Source of the DNA: Flavisphingopyxis soli
Lineage (GTDB): Bacteria > Pseudomonadota > Alphaproteobacteria > Sphingomonadales > Sphingomonadaceae
NCBI RefSeq assembly: GCF_007995095.1
Contig: NZ_VOPY01000001.1
Location: 955,001-1,019,000, forward strand
Direction of reading: 5' to 3'
DNA: 64,000 nt
Shown: positions 20,224 through 28,471 of the stretch, piece after piece
How the letters are laid out: each line of letters begins with the position of its first letter
Numbering within the stretch: position 1 is the stretch's first letter
Notes under the pieces: model-generated
The model's input: only the letters and a program-made list of their open reading frames with translations
What the model was told of the DNA's origin: nothing
The model's database searches: none
Made by a program: the position numbers and the translations under genes

Positions 20224-20457
20224 ATGCGTAAGACGATTTTGATGACTGCCGTGGCCACTGCCGCGCTGGCGCTGGCCGGTTGCCAGAGCAAGGAAGCCGA
20301 CGCTGTCGAAGATAACGCAGAAGCGCAGGCCGACGTGATCGACAACATGGCCGACAACGCCACCAACGAAGCGACCGAAGACGCGCTCGAGAACAAGGCT
20401 GATGCCGTCGAGAACGCCGGTGAAGCCAAGGCTGACGCGATCGACGAAGCCAAGTAA
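20224..20457 (+). CDS. small Ala/Glu/Asp-rich lipoprotein
   Basis: A 77-residue lipoprotein: signal MRKTILMTAVATAALALAGC, then a highly charged helical body built from repeats of the form EA-x-A-D (for example NKADAVENAGEAKADAID). AGGAGG stands just before the ATG, and a terminator follows 35 bp after the stop, so it is a single-gene transcript. GAAAC-N16-CGTA upstream is a poor match to an EcfG promoter and is not called. The role is probably structural or stress-related in the periplasm (inference). Confidence 0.8.
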   Translation: MRKTILMTAVATAALALAGCQSKEADAVEDNAEAQADVIDNMADNATNEATEDALENKADAVENAGEAKADAIDEAK

Positions 20458-20492
20458 TCGAATAATCTTCCGGGCTCGCCCGGACCGAACGC

Positions 20493-20526
20493 GGCGCTGC
20501 GACCTTCCGGTCGCGGCGCCGTTTTT
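20493..20526 (+). terminator. intrinsic terminator after the lipoprotein gene
   Basis: The stem GGCGCTGCGACC / GGTCGCGGCGCC (11 of 12 paired, one G-U) with a TTCC loop is followed by GTTTTT. It lies next to the stop of the convergent LysR gene at 20529. Confidence 0.9.
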
Positions 20527-20528
20527 GG

Positions 20529-21407
20529 TTATAGCCCCGCTTCGACCAGCCAGTCGTGGAACAGCTTGACCGGCCGCGTCCTGAGCGCGCGGGGGCGACA
20601 GGCGAAGTAATAGGCATAGGGGCTGGCGACCTCGAAATCGAACAGGCGGACGAGCCGGTCGTCGCGCGCGTCGTCGAGATGGTGGCTGTGCATGAAGGCG
20701 ACGCCGACGCCCTGGGCCGCGGCCTCGAGCATCAGCGGGCCGCTGTCGAAATGGTCGATCGCGGCGGGTTCGAGATAGGGCATGCCGATCGCGCGGCGCC
20801 ATTCGTCGAACGTTTCGGGCATTTCGGAATGGATCAGCACGGTCATCCGCTGCAACTGTTCGGGCGCGGTGATGCGCTCGCCACCCTCGACCAGCGAGCG
20901 CGCGGCGATCGGAAAGACGAGATCGCTGCCGAGGCGGACCGCATAGAGGTCGGGATCGACCGACTTCGTAAGGATGATCGCGGCATCGACCGCATCGCCG
21001 AGGCGCAGTTCGCCATGGCCGCCGGTTTCGACGTCGAGGTGGAGCTCGGGATGGCGCGCGCGCAGTTCGGGCAGGCGCGGGAACAGGCGCTGAGAGGCGA
21101 ACAGCGGCAGGACGTTGAGCCGAAGGCGCAGCTCGCGCGGCTCGCCGACGGCCCGGTCGATCGCGGCGGCAAGATCGTCGAGCGCGGGGGCCAGTTCGAG
21201 CTGGAGGCGGCGGCCCGCCTCGGTCAGCCGGAGCGCCTGGTGACGGCGGTCGAACAGCTGCTGCCCGACGAGCGCCTCGAGATTCTGGATGCGCCGCGAC
21301 AGCGCCGGGTTGCTCAACGACAGTTCGCCGGCGGCGGCCTTGATCGAACCGAGCCGCGCGACCGCGGCAAAGGCTTCGAGACCGATCAGGGGCGGCAGGC
21401 GTCGCAT
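20529..21407 (-). CDS. LysR family transcriptional regulator
   Basis: A 292-residue LysR-type regulator: winged helix-turn-helix at about 5-65 (LIGLEAFAAVARLGSIKAAA, LSLSNPALSRRIQNLEALVG) and a periplasmic-binding-protein-like ligand domain. Start ATG 21407. It is divergent from the cdc48-like gene with a 191-bp gap. LysR regulators often control a divergent neighbour, but nothing in the sequence shows this here. Confidence 0.92.
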   Translation of the reverse strand: MRRLPPLIGLEAFAAVARLGSIKAAAGELSLSNPALSRRIQNLEALVGQQLFDRRHQALRLTEAGRRLQLELAPALDDLAAAIDRAVGEPRELRLRLNVLPLFASQRLFPRLPELRARHPELHLDVETGGHGELRLGDAVDAAIILTKSVDPDLYAVRLGSDLVFPIAARSLVEGGERITAPEQLQRMTVLIHSEMPETFDEWRRAIGMPYLEPAAIDHFDSGPLMLEAAAQGVGVAFMHSHHLDDARDDRLVRLFDFEVASPYAYYFACRPRALRTRPVKLFHDWLVEAGL

Positions 21408-21598
21408 AATGCACGCTAGCATTGCAAAAACTGCAACTGCAAGACTTTGTTCGCAACGGCACAACGTCGCGCCGCGGAAGGGCGCGCGCGCCGCCGGTCG
21501 CCAACCGCAGGGCGCACATCTGGCGCGCGCAACTTTCATCCCTATCTATCCGTTCCATCATCAGCCGGTCTGCGGCGAAGCAACACGAGGGTTCCCGC

Positions 21599-23923
21599 AT
21601 GGCCGATGCCGAAACGCCGCCGAGCGACAGCAACACGATCAAGATCCAGGTCGCCAACGCCCGTCCCGAGGACAGCGGGCGCGGGCTCGCGCGGCTGCCG
21701 CGGGAGATCATGGCCAAGCTCGCGCTCGCCGAGGGCGATATCGTCGAGATCATGGGCAAGCGCACGACCGCATCGCGCGTCGTCTTTCCCTATGCCGAGG
21801 ATGAAGGCATCGACCGCTTGCGGCTCGACGGTCTGCAGCGCGCCAATGCCGGCGCCGGGGCCAATGATTTCGTCTCCGTGCGCAAGGCGGCATCGCGCCC
21901 GGCGCAACGCGTCGTGCTCGCGCCGGCGCAGCAGAACCTGCGGCTCCAGGGATCGGGCCAGGCGCTCAAGCGCAACTTTGCCGGGCGGCCGATGGTCGCG
22001 GGCGACGTCGTCGCGACATCGGGTCATCACCGCATGCAGAACGACGAACTGCCGCCGCAGCTGCGCCAGATGCTCGGCGCGCCGGCCTATTCGCTGACCG
22101 AGATCCGCCTCGTCGTCGTCTCGACGGTGCCGTCGGGGATCGTCCATATCGACGAGACGACCGAGGTCGAGCTGCGCCCCGAGTTCGAGGAGCCCAGGGA
22201 GGCGCGCCGCGCCGATGTTACCTATGACGATATCGGCGGGCTCGGTGAAACGATCGACCAGTTGCGCGAGATGGTCGAGCTGCCGCTGCGCTATCCCGAA
22301 CTGTTTGCCCGCCTCGGCATCGACCCGCCGCGCGGCGTCCTGCTCCACGGCCCGCCGGGAACGGGCAAGACGCGCCTCGCCCGCGCAGTCGCGAACGAAA
22401 GCGATGCCGAGTTCTTCCTGATCAACGGGCCCGAGATCATGGGCAGCGCCTATGGCCAGTCCGAAGGCCAGCTGCGCGAGATCTTCGAGGCTGCGACCAA
22501 GGCGGCGCCGTCGATCCTGTTCATCGACGAGATCGATTCGATCGCGCCGAAGCGTGGCCAGGTCCAGGGCGAGGCCGAAAAGCGCCTCGTCGCGCAGCTG
22601 CTGACGCTGATGGACGGGCTCGAGGCGCGAACCAATCTGGTTGTCATTGCAGCTACAAACCGTCCAGAAGCGCTCGACGAGGCACTGAGGCGCCCCGGCC
22701 GGTTCGACCGCGAGATCATCGTTGGCGTGCCCGACCAGCGCGGCCGGCGCGAGATCATCGGCATCCACACGCGCGGCATGCCGCTCGCCGAGGACGTCGA
22801 TCTCGACGAGCTCGCCGGTACGACCTTCGGATTCGTTGGAGCCGACCTTGCCGCGCTGGTGCGCGAGGCGGGGATCGAGGCGGTCCGCCGCCTGATGCCC
22901 AAGCTCGACCTCGAAGAAGCGACGATCCCGCCCGAGCTGCTCGACGAGCTGCACGTCACACGCGACGATTTCCTCGCCGCGCTCAAGCGCGTCCAGCCGT
23001 CGGCGATGCGCGAGGTGATGGTCCAGGTCCCCAACGTCAAATGGGACGATGTCGGCGGGCTCGACGATGCGCAGCAGCGGCTCAAGGAGGGCATCGAATT
23101 GCCGTTGAAGGACCCCGAGGCGTTTCGCCGGCTCGGTATCCGCCCGGCCAAAGGGTTCCTGCTCTACGGGCCGCCGGGAACGGGCAAGACGCTGCTCGCC
23201 AAGGCGGTCGCGCGCGAAGCGCAGGCCAATTTCATCGCGACCAAGTCATCCGACCTGTTGTCGAAATGGTATGGCGAGAGCGAGCAACAGATCGCGCGGC
23301 TGTTCGCGCGCGCACGCCAGGTTGCGCCGACCGTGGTGTTCATCGACGAACTCGACAGCCTGGTGCCCGCGCGCGGCGGGAGCGGCGGCGGCGAGCCGGC
23401 GGTGACCGACCGTGTCGTCAACACGATCCTCGCCGAGATGGACGGATTGGAAGACATGCAGTCGGTCGTCGTGATTGGCGCGACCAACCGCCCCAACATG
23501 ATCGACCCCGCGCTGCTGCGGCCGGGACGCTTCGACGAGCTCGTCTATGTTCCCGTGCCCGACGCGGCGGGTCGGCGGCGGATCCTGGCGATCCATACGG
23601 CGAAAATGCCACTCTCCAAGGACGTCGATCTCGATACGATCGCGGTCGAGGCGGAGCGCTTTACCGGCGCCGATCTCGAGGACCTTGTTCGCCGCGCCGG
23701 CTTGAATGCGCTGAGGCGTTCGCTCGACGTGCGCAAGGTCGGGCAGGATGATTTCGAGGCGGCGCTCAAGGACACGCGCGCGTCTGTCAGCGAAGCGATG
23801 GAGCGCGAGTATGAGAGCATCGAGGGCCAGCTCAAGCGCCAGGCGGCGCGGATGGGCGGCACGATCGGGTTCATCGACGAAGGCATGCTCAAGCCGATCA
23901 ACGCCGCGAAGCACGAGGATTAG
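21599..23923 (+). CDS. CDC48/VAT family AAA+ ATPase
   Basis: A 774-residue protein with the full Cdc48/p97/VAT layout: an N-terminal substrate/cofactor double-psi barrel (about 10-100, RGLARLPREIMAKLALAEGD), a second N subdomain, and two AAA+ rings. Walker A is GPPGTGKT at 251-258 and 524-531; Walker B is LFIDEIDSIAPKR and VFIDELDSLVPAR. Arginine-finger regions are intact. Such unfoldases extract and unfold proteins in archaea and eukaryotes; bacterial copies are scattered and little studied. The tail INAAKHED lacks the archaeal HbYX proteasome-docking motif. Start ATG 21599 has GAGGG upstream. Confidence 0.93.
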   Translation: MADAETPPSDSNTIKIQVANARPEDSGRGLARLPREIMAKLALAEGDIVEIMGKRTTASRVVFPYAEDEGIDRLRLDGLQRANAGAGANDFVSVRKAASRPAQRVVLAPAQQNLRLQGSGQALKRNFAGRPMVAGDVVATSGHHRMQNDELPPQLRQMLGAPAYSLTEIRLVVVSTVPSGIVHIDETTEVELRPEFEEPREARRADVTYDDIGGLGETIDQLREMVELPLRYPELFARLGIDPPRGVLLHGPPGTGKTRLARAVANESDAEFFLINGPEIMGSAYGQSEGQLREIFEAATKAAPSILFIDEIDSIAPKRGQVQGEAEKRLVAQLLTLMDGLEARTNLVVIAATNRPEALDEALRRPGRFDREIIVGVPDQRGRREIIGIHTRGMPLAEDVDLDELAGTTFGFVGADLAALVREAGIEAVRRLMPKLDLEEATIPPELLDELHVTRDDFLAALKRVQPSAMREVMVQVPNVKWDDVGGLDDAQQRLKEGIELPLKDPEAFRRLGIRPAKGFLLYGPPGTGKTLLAKAVAREAQANFIATKSSDLLSKWYGESEQQIARLFARARQVAPTVVFIDELDSLVPARGGSGGGEPAVTDRVVNTILAEMDGLEDMQSVVVIGATNRPNMIDPALLRPGRFDELVYVPVPDAAGRRRILAIHTAKMPLSKDVDLDTIAVEAERFTGADLEDLVRRAGLNALRRSLDVRKVGQDDFEAALKDTRASVSEAMEREYESIEGQLKRQAARMGGTIGFIDEGMLKPINAAKHED

Positions 23924-23941
23924 GGGCAGTCAGCGCTAGTT

Positions 23942-23970
23942 CGTCATGCTGAAACACATTCAGGGTGACG
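23942..23970. repeat. short hairpin repeat after the cdc48-like gene
   Basis: CGTCATGCTGAA and TTCAGGGTGACG form an imperfect hairpin, typical of the CGTCA-CCCTGAA repeats scattered in sphingomonad genomes. It lies between two convergent genes. Confidence 0.55.
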
Positions 23971-23988
23971 AGACTTAGGAATGGGTCG

Positions 23989-25350
23989 TCAATCGACCCG
24001 CAACGCCTTCCAGCCCCAGGCCAGCAGGAAGGCGGAGATGCCGCCGATCAGCGCGAAGGCAAGCCAGCCGTGCTGGGCGCGCGAAACCGTGTAGAGCGCG
24101 ATGCCGAGCGTCGGGCCGACGATATAGGCGGCGCCGTTGGTCGAGGCGACCTGTCCGGCGACCGCATCCTGCTCGCTGCGACGCACCGCGAGCGAGACGC
24201 CCGCGGTAAAGCCGGGGCGGAACAGGCCGAAGCCGAGCGAGGCGATCGCGATGCCGTTGACCATGCCGAGCAGCCCGCCGGCAAAGGTGAGGACGATCGA
24301 TCCCGCGAGCGCGAGCGCGGCGCCCCACAGGATCGACGCGCGCGGACCGATCGACAGCGCCGGGATCAGCCCCCATTGCGCGAGCAAAGTCGCACCCGCG
24401 CCGGCGAGGAGGACGATGCCCGTCGGCGCCACCGCAGCACCCGGATCGCCGCGCAGCCCGAGCCGGTCGAGCACGACGAAGCCGATGATGCCGAAGACGA
24501 TCGCCTGGGCATGGCCGCCGAGCAGGCCCGCGAGCAGCCAGGGGCGCGTGCGCGGATCGTTCCAGCCGAGCGCGCGGCTGGCGGGTCTGAGGTGGGGCGC
24601 GTTGCCGCCCGCCACCGCGTCCTCGTCGTCGTCATCCTCGACCGCGAGCGCGCCGCCGCCGCTGGAGGGATAGCCGACGACCGCACTGCGCGCGGCAAAG
24701 CGCGGATCGTCATTGGGCAGGACGATGCGGAGCGCAACGAACACCGCGATGCCGAAGCCGGCAAAGGCGAACAGCGGCCCGGCCAGGCCGACGACGGGAA
24801 AGACGAGGAACGGTGCGACCGCGGGGCCGATCACCGTGCCGAGACCGAATGACGATGCGATCAGCGCCATCGCGGCGGTGCGGTGGATGCGCGGGGTGCG
24901 CGCCGCGACATAGGCCTGGACCGCGGGCGGCGCGGCCGACCCGAGCGCGCCGTAGAGGCTGCGGAACAGGGCAAAGGCGATGAAGGTGACGCCCGCGCCG
25001 ATCCATCCGGCGAGACCGGCGTAGAGCGCGAGGCCGCAGAGCAGCATCGAGGAGGCAAAGCCGATCAGGCCGAGTGCCATCAGTGCGCGCCGCCCGCGCC
25101 GGTCGCTCATCGCCGCCCAGCGCGGCGCGCTGACGACCCACAGCAGCGCCGACCACGAGAATGCGAGCGCGACCCACCAGTCGGGCACGCCCAGCCGGGT
25201 GCCGATCGCGGGCAGGATCGACTGCATCGCGGTGTTGCCTGCGGCCGCGACGAGCATGACGAGGAACAGCACGGCCATGCGTGAAGGGCGCACGCCGCCG
25301 ATCGCCGAGAGCGCAGGTGATGCGGCGGCCGACGCGGAGCTGTCGTTCAC
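23989..25350 (-). CDS. MFS transporter
   Basis: A 453-residue major facilitator with about 12 membrane segments. The loop after helix 2 carries the family signature (MSDRRGRRALM), and the central cytoplasmic loop (about 225-260) is acidic (EDDDDEDA). Start GTG 25350 overlaps the stop of the upstream monooxygenase-like gene (GTGA), so the pair is translationally coupled. The substrate is unknown; a drug or metabolite exporter is likely by family. Confidence 0.88.
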   Translation of the reverse strand: MNDSSASAAASPALSAIGGVRPSRMAVLFLVMLVAAAGNTAMQSILPAIGTRLGVPDWWVALAFSWSALLWVVSAPRWAAMSDRRGRRALMALGLIGFASSMLLCGLALYAGLAGWIGAGVTFIAFALFRSLYGALGSAAPPAVQAYVAARTPRIHRTAAMALIASSFGLGTVIGPAVAPFLVFPVVGLAGPLFAFAGFGIAVFVALRIVLPNDDPRFAARSAVVGYPSSGGGALAVEDDDDEDAVAGGNAPHLRPASRALGWNDPRTRPWLLAGLLGGHAQAIVFGIIGFVVLDRLGLRGDPGAAVAPTGIVLLAGAGATLLAQWGLIPALSIGPRASILWGAALALAGSIVLTFAGGLLGMVNGIAIASLGFGLFRPGFTAGVSLAVRRSEQDAVAGQVASTNGAAYIVGPTLGIALYTVSRAQHGWLAFALIGGISAFLLAWGWKALRVD

Positions 25351-25694
25351 TCGCGCGCCCAGCTGTAGCCGCGCGTGACGCGCGCGACGGTGACGCGATA
25401 GTCGTCGTACCACATGGCGCGACCGCGCTGCCGGATCGCGGCGTGAAGCGGGTGGTCGCGCCATGCCAGCGCCGCTTCGTCGTCGGCCCAGTAGCTGACG
25501 GTAATGCCGAAACCGTCGCTGCCGCGTGCGCTTTCGATGCCGAGATAGCCCGGCTGCGTCGCCGCGAGCTGCTCCATCTCGTCGGCCGCGGCGGCATAGT
25601 TCCAGGCGTCGCCGTCGCGGCGCCGGGCCGAAAAAATGACCGCGATCGCGTCGGTCGGAACGGGGGCGGGGGCGCTCGACATGGCGTCCACCAT
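25347..25694 (-). CDS. antibiotic biosynthesis monooxygenase-like (ABM) protein
   Basis: A protein of about 115 residues with the dimeric alpha/beta-barrel fold of the ABM/DUF4188-like group: IAVIFSARRRDGD at the start, then PGYLGIESARGSDGFGITVS and YWADDEAALAWRDHPLH. Such proteins include heme- or quinone-acting monooxygenases, but many are uncharacterised. The start could be ATG 25694 or 25682. It is coupled to the MFS transporter downstream. Confidence 0.8.
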   Translation of the reverse strand: MVDAMSSAPAPVPTDAIAVIFSARRRDGDAWNYAAAADEMEQLAATQPGYLGIESARGSDGFGITVSYWADDEAALAWRDHPLHAAIRQRGRAMWYDDYRVTVARVTRGYSWARE

Positions 25695-25858
25695 AGGCCT
25701 GACTCGGCCGCCATCAAGCGCGTTTATGCGACGCGCGGTCTCGTTGCGTCGCCGCGCCCTGCACCCGGAGCAGCGCTGCGGCCGACGCGATATCAGTTGC
25801 AAACACGCCGCTATTTTGCGACTGGCTATGCTTCCCCTTCAGCTGCGCGGATAGAGCG

Positions 25859-26485
25859 ATGACCACCACCAAGGCCGAGAAACGCGCACGTTCGCGCAAC
25901 ACTGCCGAACGATTTGTCGACTTTCTCGGGCCGTGGGGCATGTTCCTCAAGGGGTTTGCCAAGAACCCGGTGATGGTCGGTTCGGTCGTCCCGTCCTCGG
26001 CCAGGCTGATCGACCACATGCTCGGGCCGGTCGATTGGGCGAACTGCAAGGTGTTCGTCGAATACGGCCCCGGCGTCGGCACCTTCTGCCGCCCGATCCT
26101 CGCGAAGATGCGTCCCGATGCAACTTTGGTCGCGATCGATACCAACCGCGACTTCGTCGATTACCTGACCAGGGAAATCCGCGACAGCCGCTTCGTCCCG
26201 GTCCACGGATCGGCCGCTGACGTGCAGGAAATCCTCGCCGCGCTGGGCCACGCCCACGCCGATTACGCATTGTCGGGCCTGCCGTTCTCGACCCTGCCCA
26301 AGGGCGTCGGCGACGCGATCGCCGATGCCACCGCCGCCGCGATCCGTCCCGGCGGCGCCTTCCTGGTCTACCAGTTCCGCGCCAAGGTGCTCGATTTCCT
26401 CAAGGGCCGTTTCGGCACGATCGACCATGCCATCGAATACTGGAATATCCCGCCGTGCCACCTGTTCTGGGCGCACAAGGACTGA
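25859..26485 (+). CDS. class I SAM-dependent methyltransferase, PmtA-like
   Basis: A 208-residue Rossmann-fold methyltransferase. The SAM-binding motif I is VEYGPGVGTF, followed by VAIDTNRDFVDYL and, later, DYALSGLPFSTLP. The N-terminal stretch FLKGFAKNPVMVGSVVPSSA and the pattern as a whole match phospholipid N-methyltransferases of the PmtA type, which make phosphatidylcholine precursors from phosphatidylethanolamine. Substrate assignment is inference. The region just upstream is short and shows no clear promoter. Confidence 0.8.
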   Translation: MTTTKAEKRARSRNTAERFVDFLGPWGMFLKGFAKNPVMVGSVVPSSARLIDHMLGPVDWANCKVFVEYGPGVGTFCRPILAKMRPDATLVAIDTNRDFVDYLTREIRDSRFVPVHGSAADVQEILAALGHAHADYALSGLPFSTLPKGVGDAIADATAAAIRPGGAFLVYQFRAKVLDFLKGRFGTIDHAIEYWNIPPCHLFWAHKD

Positions 26486-26514
26486 GATCGGCAGGCTTAG
26501 CGCTTGCCCCCAAT

Positions 26515-26647
26515 CGTCATTGCGAGCGGCAACGCCGCGCGGCAACCTCTCGCAAGGGTGGCGTCGCCCGACACGTGCCGGTCGTGGTTCAAGAAACCGT
26601 AGCAGCTTCGCGGAGATTGCTTCGTCGCTACGCTCCTCGCAATGACG
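26515..26647. repeat. MITE-like inverted-repeat element
   Basis: The ends CGTCATTGCGAG (26515-26526) and CTCGCAATGACG (26636-26647) are perfectly inverted. The inner right arm continues GCTTCGTCGCTACGCTC, typical of the CGTCATTGCGAGGAGCG element found in many bacteria. It fills most of the gap between the methyltransferase and phospholipase D genes. No open frame lies inside. Confidence 0.85.
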
Positions 26648-26653
26648 GGTCTT

Positions 26654-27859
26654 CTACAATCCGAAATTGAGGCGGCGCGAAACGGTGTAGTCGACGACGG
26701 TGACGAGGAACCAGCTCAGCGCCCAGCGGATGCGGTTGAGCAGGGTCGCGCGCGCGCGGTGGACCGCCGGGGTGATCTCTTCGCAATAGGCGATGTGCGT
26801 CGTGACATAGGCGCGCATGCGGTTGGCAAAGGCTGCATCGTCGATCCGCAGCATGATCTCGGCATTGATATACAGGCTGCGCATGTCGAAATTGGCCGAG
26901 CCGATATAGACGCGGTCGTCGAGCACGATCAGCTTGGTGTGCAGCTTGCAGGGGGTGAATTCGTAGATCTTCGCGCGGCGCTTGAGCAGATAGCCGTAAA
27001 GCAGCCGGGTTGCGCCGATCGTCGCGCCATTGTCCGATTTGCCCGCCATGACGAGCCGCGTCTCGCCGTTGCGCGCGATCCGGCCGATGCGCCTCAACAG
27101 GCTCTGCGCGGGCGAGAAATACGCCATGATCATGTCGAGCCGCTTGCCGTGCTTGAGGTCGAGGCTGACGCTGCGTGCCCACGGGCTCAGCCGGCTGGTC
27201 GGCCCGCCGAGCAACAGCCCGACCTTGCCCTCGCCGGGATCCCACTGGCGGATCAGGCGGCGGATCGTCCGCCATTGCGCGTGCGGGTTCTGCGTCCAGG
27301 CGTGGAGCCGGTCGAAATAGTGCTGCAGCGGCGTCACCGCCGGGCCCTCGATCGTCATGCCGAGGTCGTGCCAGCCATTGTCGGCGGGCGGTGCGAAATA
27401 CGCATCGGCGACGTTGAAGCCGCCGATCATCGCGCGGCGCCCGTCGGCGATGACGATCTTCTGGTGATTGCGGATCAGGTAACGCACCGAGCGCTTGGCC
27501 GAAAAGCGGCAGAAATCGGCGCCGGCCTCGACCAAGTCGGCAAAGAATGCCTCGTCGGTATCCGATGAGCCAAAGCCGTCGATGATGAGGCGGACCTTGA
27601 CGCCGCGCCGCGCGGCGGCGGTGAGCGCATCGCGGACGCGTACGCCGACTGTATCGTTCTCGAAGATGTAGAAGGTCAGGTCGAGCGTGGCGCGAGCCTC
27701 TTCGATCAGCGCGAGCAGCGCCGCGAGCCGGTCCTCTCCTGCAGGAAAAACCCGGAATTCGTCGTCGCCGACGCGCGCGCCGAACGGCACCGCATCGCGG
27801 AAGAGGTCGAGCTCGTGCGGCGCGCGCGCGTCGTCGACAGGGGAGTGATCGTCGGCCAT
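26654..27859 (-). CDS. phospholipase D superfamily, cardiolipin synthase-like
   Basis: A 401-residue protein with two HKD motifs: HQKIVIAD (His132, Lys134, Asp139) and HTKLIVLD (His307, Lys309, Asp314), each followed by the usual Gly-Gly/Ser-Asn segment (IGGFN, IGSANFD). This is the ClsB-like layout without N-terminal membrane helices. It probably joins phospholipids to make cardiolipin at the inner membrane. The nearby PmtA-like methyltransferase suggests a lipid theme, though the two converge and are not one operon. Confidence 0.9.
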   Translation of the reverse strand: MADDHSPVDDARAPHELDLFRDAVPFGARVGDDEFRVFPAGEDRLAALLALIEEARATLDLTFYIFENDTVGVRVRDALTAAARRGVKVRLIIDGFGSSDTDEAFFADLVEAGADFCRFSAKRSVRYLIRNHQKIVIADGRRAMIGGFNVADAYFAPPADNGWHDLGMTIEGPAVTPLQHYFDRLHAWTQNPHAQWRTIRRLIRQWDPGEGKVGLLLGGPTSRLSPWARSVSLDLKHGKRLDMIMAYFSPAQSLLRRIGRIARNGETRLVMAGKSDNGATIGATRLLYGYLLKRRAKIYEFTPCKLHTKLIVLDDRVYIGSANFDMRSLYINAEIMLRIDDAAFANRMRAYVTTHIAYCEEITPAVHRARATLLNRIRWALSWFLVTVVDYTVSRRLNFGL

Positions 27860-28031
27860 CCGCCTGCGATAGTCGCTGCGCGGCGCTTGGCAAGGCCGGT
27901 GCGGAGCCTGCGGCGAGCGACGTGCGGACGGAGGCGCGGGCGGTTTTCATTGACTCCGCGAGGCTGTGACGCTAAGCGAGAGCTTCGAATTTTCCCCGCA
28001 TTTAGCGTAAGTTTTGCAAAGGAAGCGGCAT

Positions 28032-28379
28032 ATGGCTCGCGTCACCGTCGAAGATTGCGTCGACAAGATTCCCAACCGTTTCGACCTCGTCCTGCTTGCT
28101 GCGCAGCGCGCGCGCGAGATTTCGGGCGGCGCCGAGCTGCTGGTCGATCGCGACCGCGACAAGAACCCCGTTGTTGCCCTGCGCGAGATCGCCGAGAGCA
28201 AGGTCAAGCCCAAGCATCTCGAGGAATCGCTCGTCCAGAACCTCCAGAAGGTCCAGATCGACGACGACGACACGCCCGATGAAATCGGTTCGCAGAGCCG
28301 CTCGGCCGAGGCGCTGCGCCTCACCGCCGCCGCGCCGCCGCGCCCGACCAACATCGCGACCGACTTCGACAAGGGCTGA
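28032..28379 (+). CDS. rpoZ: RNA polymerase omega subunit
   Basis: A 115-residue omega subunit, which helps assemble RNA polymerase and forms part of the ppGpp site. The conserved core is [20 protein letters not shown], then [12 protein letters not shown] and [11 protein letters not shown]. The C-terminal extension ([17 protein letters not shown] and on) is usual in alphaproteobacteria. Start ATG 28032 with AAAGGAAG upstream. A bidirectional terminator follows. Confidence 0.97.
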   Translation: MARVTVEDCVDKIPNRFDLVLLAAQRAREISGGAELLVDRDRDKNPVVALREIAESKVKPKHLEESLVQNLQKVQIDDDDTPDEIGSQSRSAEALRLTAAAPPRPTNIATDFDKG

Positions 28380-28416
28380 ACTCCGGCGGCTAAGCTTTGG
28401 CACCCCTTCGAACGAA

Positions 28417-28446
28417 AAAAACCCGGCCAGTGGCCGGGTTTTTTGT
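28417..28446. terminator. bidirectional intrinsic terminator
   Basis: The stem AAAACCCGGCC / GGCCGGGTTTT is flanked by an A-run on the left and a T-run on the right, so it can end both rpoZ (plus) and the long DUF3857 gene (minus). Confidence 0.9.
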
Positions 28447-28471
28447 GGCTGGCGTCAGGGGTGCAGTGCGA

